This document shows positions 1 through 4,900 of a stretch of DNA of 6,902 nt, in pieces; position 1 is the first letter of the stretch, and the number at the start of each line of letters is the position of its first letter. Both the position numbers and the translations under genes were made by a program. The notes under the pieces were generated by a model. It saw only the letters and a list, made by a program, of their open reading frames with translations, searched no databases and was not told the origin of the DNA. The stretch comes from Rickettsiales bacterium. GTDB taxonomy: Bacteria; Pseudomonadota; Alphaproteobacteria; Rickettsiales; UBA3002. Location of the stretch: NCBI GenBank assembly GCA_027489915.1, contig JAIXZB010000068.1, positions 1-6,902 of the forward strand, in the 5' to 3' direction.

Positions 1-39
1 ATGCGAAGGTCGCGGGTTCAATTCCTGCAACCGGCACCA
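1..39 (+). tRNA. 3' part of a tRNA, probably tRNA-Thr(UGU)
   Basis: This is the 3' half of a tRNA whose 5' part lies left of the window. A T-stem (12-16 with 24-28, one G-T wobble) encloses a TTCAATT loop at 17-23. A 7-base acceptor strand AACCGGC (29-35), discriminator A (36) and an encoded CCA (37-39) follow. Bases 2-6 (TGCGA) fit the 3' strand of the anticodon stem and 7-11 (AGGTC) a normal short variable loop. The anticodon itself is missing. The threonine call is inferred: the acceptor strand implies a 5' end GCCGGTT, and this acceptor plus the ATGCGAAGGTC segment resembles alphaproteobacterial tRNA-Thr(UGU) as I remember it. The tRNA identity is firm; the amino acid is less so. Confidence 0.85.
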
Positions 40-200
40 TCTTTCATTCGTAGCCTTGAGATCGCGCACTGCATCATAGCATTTTTGCTAACAGTTGCTT
101 CGATATAAAATTCAATTAAATCAATATATTGCAATTATTATCCCCATCTTGGGCGGCTGCACGCTGCCTTCCACTTCGTCTGTAGCGATTATGGGGCAAA

Positions 201-212
201 CTACTATAGTAG
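201..212. promoter_or_regulatory. Perfect 12-bp palindrome overlapping a -10-like box
   Basis: CTACTATAGTAG is its own reverse complement and lies 31 bases before the tpsB start codon. It contains TATAGT (205-210), one mismatch from the sigma-70 -10 consensus. Transcription from there would start near 217 and give a leader of about 27 bases. No good -35 box is found 16-18 bases upstream. A symmetric site over a -10 box would suit a dimeric repressor, or a promoter needing an activator. Both readings are inference. Confidence 0.35.
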
Positions 213-233
213 CTGCATTATTAGCGTTTTTTG

Positions 234-238
234 AAGGG
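234..238 (+). promoter_or_regulatory. Ribosome binding site of tpsB
   Basis: AAGGG (within GAAGGG, 233-238) lies five bases before the ATG at 244. This purine-rich Shine-Dalgarno match supports that ATG over other in-frame starts. The encoded product begins with an arginine-rich signal peptide, which agrees. Confidence 0.65.
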
Positions 239-243
239 CTACC

Positions 244-1935
244 ATGCGTAGGCGTTGGGGCAATTTATTTGGTATGGGCATAAGCTGCGCAGTCATAGCG
301 GCAGCCGCCGTTGCGCATGCACAGCAATTTGCCATGTCCACCCTGCCAGGTGCTGCCGATGCTGCGCGCATTGGCAAAAGCATGGAAATTCATCCGCCTG
401 CGCCGCGCAGCTTTGCAAAGCCTTCGCTGCCGAAAGCACCCAAAGCGCCCGCAAATGCGAAGGATATTATTTTCACGCTGAAAAAAGTGAATATCGAGGG
501 TATGAGTGCCTTCTCGGCGAACGAAATTCAGCCCTATTATGCCTCCATGGTGGGTACAGAAATTTCGCTCGATAAGGTTTGGGCACTCGCCGAACGCATC
601 ACCGCGCATTACCGCGAAAATCGCTATTTCCTCTCGCGTGCTTACGTACCGAAACAGTCCATCTCGGGCGGGGTTGTCACCATTCGCGTGGTTGAGGGCT
701 ATGTGGGTACCGTGCAGTTCGATAGCAATCTAAAAAACACCCCCATTGCACAGGCAATGGCGCGCGCGCTCACTGCATCCAAACCGCTGAAAGTAGAAGA
801 GCTTGAACGTTTCATGCTGCGCCTTAACGACCTTCCCGGCATTACCCGCTTTGGTGTGCTTGCCCCTGCAAAAAACGTCAATCAGGGCGCTGTCGAATTA
901 CTTATCGAACAGGGCACGTATAAGCCCCGCACACGGGTAAGCATTGATAATCACGGATCGCGCTTTCTTGGGCCATACCAAGCCAACATCACGCACCGCG
1001 CGGCGTTGCTTCCCATGCAGGAAACCACACTCAGTGTCACATCCAGCCTGCCTACTAAAGAACTTGGGTATGTGTCACTCAGGCATCGCGTGCCTTTATC
1101 AGAATCATGGGATGCTTTTGGTAGCGCGGGCTATGTACGCGCCCGTCCAGGAGCCACATTATCGCCCAATGATATCCGCAGCAATTCCATCGATGCAACG
1201 CTGGGCCTTATCTACACCCCCATCCGTCAATGGGAAGAAACGCTCGCTTTCACCTTTGAGCTCGATGGAAAAAATGCACAGAGCGACATTCTCAAAAACA
1301 CCCCCCTCACGCGTGACAGGGTGCGGGCATTTCGCACCAATGCGCGTTACGACATCACCGATGGCTGGCTAGGTGCGCAATCGTTTGATGCCACGCTCAG
1401 CCGAGGTATTGCATCGCTTGGCAGCAGCTCTAAAAGCGACCCCTTCATTTCTCGTGCAGAAGCCGCACCCAATTTCACCAAACTCGAAGCATCCTATGCG
1501 CAACAGCAGCGTTTATGGCGCAATTTTATGATTTCTGGCTCTCTTTCGGGTCAAATTGCCTCAGATCCCCTATTTTCCTCCGAAGAGTTCGGTTATGGCG
1601 GTCAGGCATTCGGGCGGGCGTATGACCCCTCGGATATCGTCGGAGATCACGGGATTTCTGCCGCTTTAGAGCTTCGCTACGGCGGGTTTGATGCATGGAA
1701 TGATGTGCTGTTTGCCCCCTACCTGTTTGCCGATGGTGGCAAAGTCTGGAACGAAGATCGCGGAATCAAGCCAGAATCGGGCACTTCGGCAGGGTTTGGG
1801 GTGCGAATGAACCATATTTCAGGTGTTTCCAGCAATATTGGCCTTGCCTGGCCACTCACGCGTGATCTTGTAACGCCTCTCTATGGTAGCAACACTGGGC
1901 CCAGAATCCTGCTCGAAATGCAGTACGGATTCTGA
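244..1935 (+). CDS. Two-partner secretion outer-membrane transporter TpsB (ShlB/FhaC/HecB family)
   Basis: This is the outer-membrane pore of a type Vb system, which carries the exoprotein encoded just downstream across the outer membrane. It has 563 residues, normal for the family. Residues 1-26 form a signal peptide: RRR at 2-4, a hydrophobic core at about 8-24, and cleavage after AHA (24-26). Residues 36-47 (GAADAARIGKSM) resemble the N-terminal plug-helix segment, followed by a Pro/Lys/Ala-rich linker (about 50-72). POTRA1 covers about 75-152, with IEG (84-86), YFLSRA (128-133) and VVEGYV (149-154). POTRA2 covers about 153-225, with LNDLPGI at 194-200. The beta-barrel fills about 226-563 and ends in YGF, the C-terminal Phe typical of outer-membrane proteins. 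The loop-6 motif is FGRAYD (456-461) where FhaC has VRGY; the arginine is kept. The start has a good ribosome binding site. The gene lies 43 bases before the exoprotein, so the two are probably one operon. The family call is very secure; the substrate is inferred from position. Confidence 0.96.
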   Translation: MRRRWGNLFGMGISCAVIAAAAVAHAQQFAMSTLPGAADAARIGKSMEIHPPAPRSFAKPSLPKAPKAPANAKDIIFTLKKVNIEGMSAFSANEIQPYYASMVGTEISLDKVWALAERITAHYRENRYFLSRAYVPKQSISGGVVTIRVVEGYVGTVQFDSNLKNTPIAQAMARALTASKPLKVEELERFMLRLNDLPGITRFGVLAPAKNVNQGAVELLIEQGTYKPRTRVSIDNHGSRFLGPYQANITHRAALLPMQETTLSVTSSLPTKELGYVSLRHRVPLSESWDAFGSAGYVRARPGATLSPNDIRSNSIDATLGLIYTPIRQWEETLAFTFELDGKNAQSDILKNTPLTRDRVRAFRTNARYDITDGWLGAQSFDATLSRGIASLGSSSKSDPFISRAEAAPNFTKLEASYAQQQRLWRNFMISGSLSGQIASDPLFSSEEFGYGGQAFGRAYDPSDIVGDHGISAALELRYGGFDAWNDVLFAPYLFADGGKVWNEDRGIKPESGTSAGFGVRMNHISGVSSNIGLAWPLTRDLVTPLYGSNTGPRILLEMQYGF

Positions 1936-1940
1936 TTTTG

Positions 1941-1960
1941 GAAGCATTCTGGCCTGCTTC
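1941..1960 (+). promoter_or_regulatory. Hairpin in the tpsB-tpsA spacer
   Basis: GAAGCA (1941-1946) and TGCTTC (1955-1960) are exact inverted repeats around an 8-base loop, giving a 6-bp stem six bases after the tpsB stop codon. No T-tract follows, so a simple intrinsic terminator is unlikely. The only Shine-Dalgarno-like run in the spacer, GGAAG (1940-1944), lies mostly in the 5' arm of the stem. The hairpin could affect mRNA processing or the ratio of the two proteins. That role is inference. Confidence 0.4.
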
Positions 1961-1978
1961 TTGCTATCTTATAAAGTG

Positions 1979-4900
1979 GTGAAGTCCGTATTGCACATAG
2001 GCGTAAGTGCGCTGTATCTTATCACCACTCTGGCAAACAGCCTGTGGTGGGCGGCTCCTGCATTCGCGAATCCAGAAAATGGGCAGGTAGTCTCGGGCTC
2101 TGCCACCATCAGCGAAACGGGCCCCAAGCTCGATGTCATTCAACACACCGACCGCGCCGTGATAGACTGGCAAGATTTCTCGATTGATGCAGGCGAGCAT
2201 ACCGAATTCCACCAACCCTCCGCAGATGCCACGGCGCTCAACCGCGTTACAGGCAACAACCTTTCCGAGATTCGCGGGCGTTTAAGTGCCAATGGCAATA
2301 TCATTCTCGTCAACCGTAACGGCATGGTATTTCACGAAGGTGCGCAGGTCGATGTCGGTTCACTCATCGCCACCACCGCCGATACCACCAACGATCGCTT
2401 CATGGCGGGTGACATGCGGTTTGATATCACAGGCAATCCACATGCGCGCATCGAAAATGCAGGCACGCTCACTGCACGCGAAGCCGGGCTTGTAGGGCTC
2501 GTTGCACCGCACATCGAAAATAGCGGCGTGATAAACGCACGTCTTGGCAGAGTACGTCTTGCTTCAGGCGATAGTTTCACGCTCGATTTATCGGGCCGTG
2601 ATCTGATTGGCATCAAGGTAAGCGACGCAGTGCAGTCACAGCTCGTTAAGCACACGGGCAGCATCAATGCTGCAGGTGGCACAGTGCAAATTACAGCGGC
2701 AGCGGGTAGCAACATCGTCAATAGCCTCATCGCTATCGAAGGCGAAATAAACACACCAAGTGTCGGTGTGCGCGGTGGCACTATCCTCATCAGCGACGAA
2801 GCGGTATTGCCGCGTAGCTCCGCACCCGCACTGCCCACACGTAAGGTAGTGATTGCATCGCAGCTACATGCATCAGCACAGCATGCAGGAGAGCGCGTAG
2901 GAAATATAACCATCGAAGGCGATGACATCTCACTTGCATCCACCGCATTACTTCGCGCCACAGGCTACGATGTGAAGGGTGGTACCGTCCGCATCGGGGG
3001 CGATTATCAGGGTGCACCGAGCGACGTGAATAATGCGCGTTACGTTACCGTTGCCGCAGGTGCACGTATCGATGTATCGAGCCTGTATTACGGCAATGGT
3101 GGGCGCGTGATTGTATGGTCCGATGGCAGCACCAGTTTCGCAGGCGATGTTCAGGCACGCGGCGGTGCAAACGCTGGGGATGGCGGGTTTGTCGAAATTT
3201 CAGGCAAACGTTTTCTCGATATGAAAGGCACGGTCGATGTCACCGCACCGTTTGGCACCACGGGCGAATTACTGCTCGATCCAGGCGATATCATCGTCTG
3301 TCAATTTGGCGCATCGAGTGTAGGTGCATGTAATCCTACAGGCGCACCATCGCTTGTCGCTGCTGCGAATATTTTTGACTCAGGCGCGAATGCCACCTCG
3401 TATGTGAATATTGGTGCAACGGGAACTGCCGGTACATTACTCAACCTTCTCAATGGTGCCAACGTTACCATCCGCACCAACGCAGGTGGGGCTGGTAATG
3501 GCGACATCACGATAGCGGATGCGGTATCATGGACAGCCACCCGCTTGCTTACACTCGATGCCCACCGCGATATTGTGGTCAATGCTAATATGACGGGCAA
3601 CCAGATGACCTTTAACCCAGGGCGTGATTTGGTGCTTAATGCTAACCTTACCGATTCGGGCACCTCCACCCTCACCATCAATCCGCGCACAGGTGGTGCT
3701 GCAAGTATCAGTATCGGCAGCGCAACAGGTGTGCTCAATCTCACTGCTGCAGAATTTGCACGCATTCAAACGGGATGGAACACATTTGTGATTGGCAATA
3801 TTGCCTATACAGGTTCTATCGCGCTTGATGGCGGCATCACCGCCGTTAATCCGATGAACCTGTTCACCACGGGTGCCCTCACCAGCTCTGGTACCACAGC
3901 AATGGGAGGTAATGCGCTCGCACTCACCAGTGGAACCATCGCACTTTCAGGCACTATTTCAGGCACTGGAACTGTCACTGTGCAACCTAATGGCTCCATC
4001 GTCATGGGAATTGGAACCAGTGCCACAGGCCCTTTCAATCTCGATAATAGCGAGCTTAACGTGCTCTCGGGCACAGGCACACTCATCCTCGGAAATGCAA
4101 CCAGCATTGCAGATATCAACATGGAAGCACGTACCTGGACACCTGCTGTAAGTGTGCGCACCTCAAATGCTACCATCAATGTCAACGGCGCACAGGCATC
4201 GGGAACAAATACCTTCACCCTCACCAGCCGCCTAATCAATATCGCGGCAGGAATAACGGGCAGTGGTGGTCATACCTTTACCCCCGATACAACAGCAACC
4301 GTAGGGCTTGGCGATTTGGCTTCCGCTGCCACCTATCATCTCAGCGATGCAGAACTTAATTTCCTCACAGGCACGGGTTCGCTCACAATCGGAAACGCCG
4401 CGAGTGCTGCAAATATGGATATTCGTGCGCGCAACTGGGCACGTGCCGTTACGTTTCAAGTGGGTAACGGCATTATCAACGTGAATGGAGCGCAAAGTTT
4501 TGGTGCAAGCGCTGTCACTTTCAACTCACGCGATATTAACATTGCAAATGCCTTAACTGGCACGGGCGCTCTTACTCTAACGCCAGATATTAGCACAGGA
4601 GTAGGTATAGGCACGGGCGCAGCTGGTACGTACCAGCTTTCAACAGCCGAGCTCGATTTACTAAGTGGCACTTTTAGTAGCGTCACCATTGGCCGCGCGA
4701 GTGGCGCCAGTGGTATGGATATCCGTGCCTATAGCAACTGGCGTGATAACACCACATTCAGGGTGGGTACTGCGGCCATCACCGTCAATGGCGCACAGAA
4801 CTTTAATGGCAACTCTGCCACGTTCAGCTCCTCGCAGAGCATAGTGTTTAACAACACCGTGTCTAACGGGAATCAGCTTATTATGGGCCCCTCCACCAAC

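Larger units (their letters stand above)
40..243. other. Intergenic region between tRNA and tpsB
   Basis: These 204 bases hold no convincing gene. The part at about 81-145 is clearly AT-richer than its surroundings and could hold a promoter. TATAAA (104-109) and TAAAAT (106-111) resemble -10 boxes, but TTGCTA (85-90) sits only 13 or 15 bases upstream of them, so no well-spaced sigma-70 promoter is evident. A small inverted repeat, TAGCA-TTTT-TGCTA, covers 77-90. No clear rho-independent terminator follows the tRNA. The palindrome at 201-212 and the ribosome binding site near 234 are listed separately. Confidence 0.6.

Noticed and set aside
77..90. TAGCA-TTTT-TGCTA hairpin as a terminator for the tRNA
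   Set aside because: The stem is only five base pairs with two G-C pairs, and no T-tract follows it.
221..238. T-run at 227-232 as a terminator
   Set aside because: No stable stem precedes it, and it sits immediately before the tpsB ribosome binding site.
95..283. A 62-codon + strand ORF with a hydrophobic product before tpsB
   Set aside because: It needs a TTG start, has no ribosome binding site, overlaps the tpsB start in another frame, and its hydrophobic look comes from translating AT-rich intergenic DNA.
1979..2068. Extended signal peptide region (ESPR) in TpsA
   Set aside because: The signal peptide is about 30 residues with a single Lys near the start, much shorter than the long ESPR type.
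1936..2068. Phase-variable tract controlling tpsA
   Set aside because: I saw no long homopolymer or short tandem repeat around the start or in the spacer.
2332..2961. A 209-codon antisense ORF and other long antisense ORFs over the exoprotein
   Set aside because: The + strand frame is a clear, continuous TpsA. The antisense products are low-complexity Ser/Arg/Pro/Val-rich sequence, as expected from its codon bias, with no recognisable domain or ribosome binding site.
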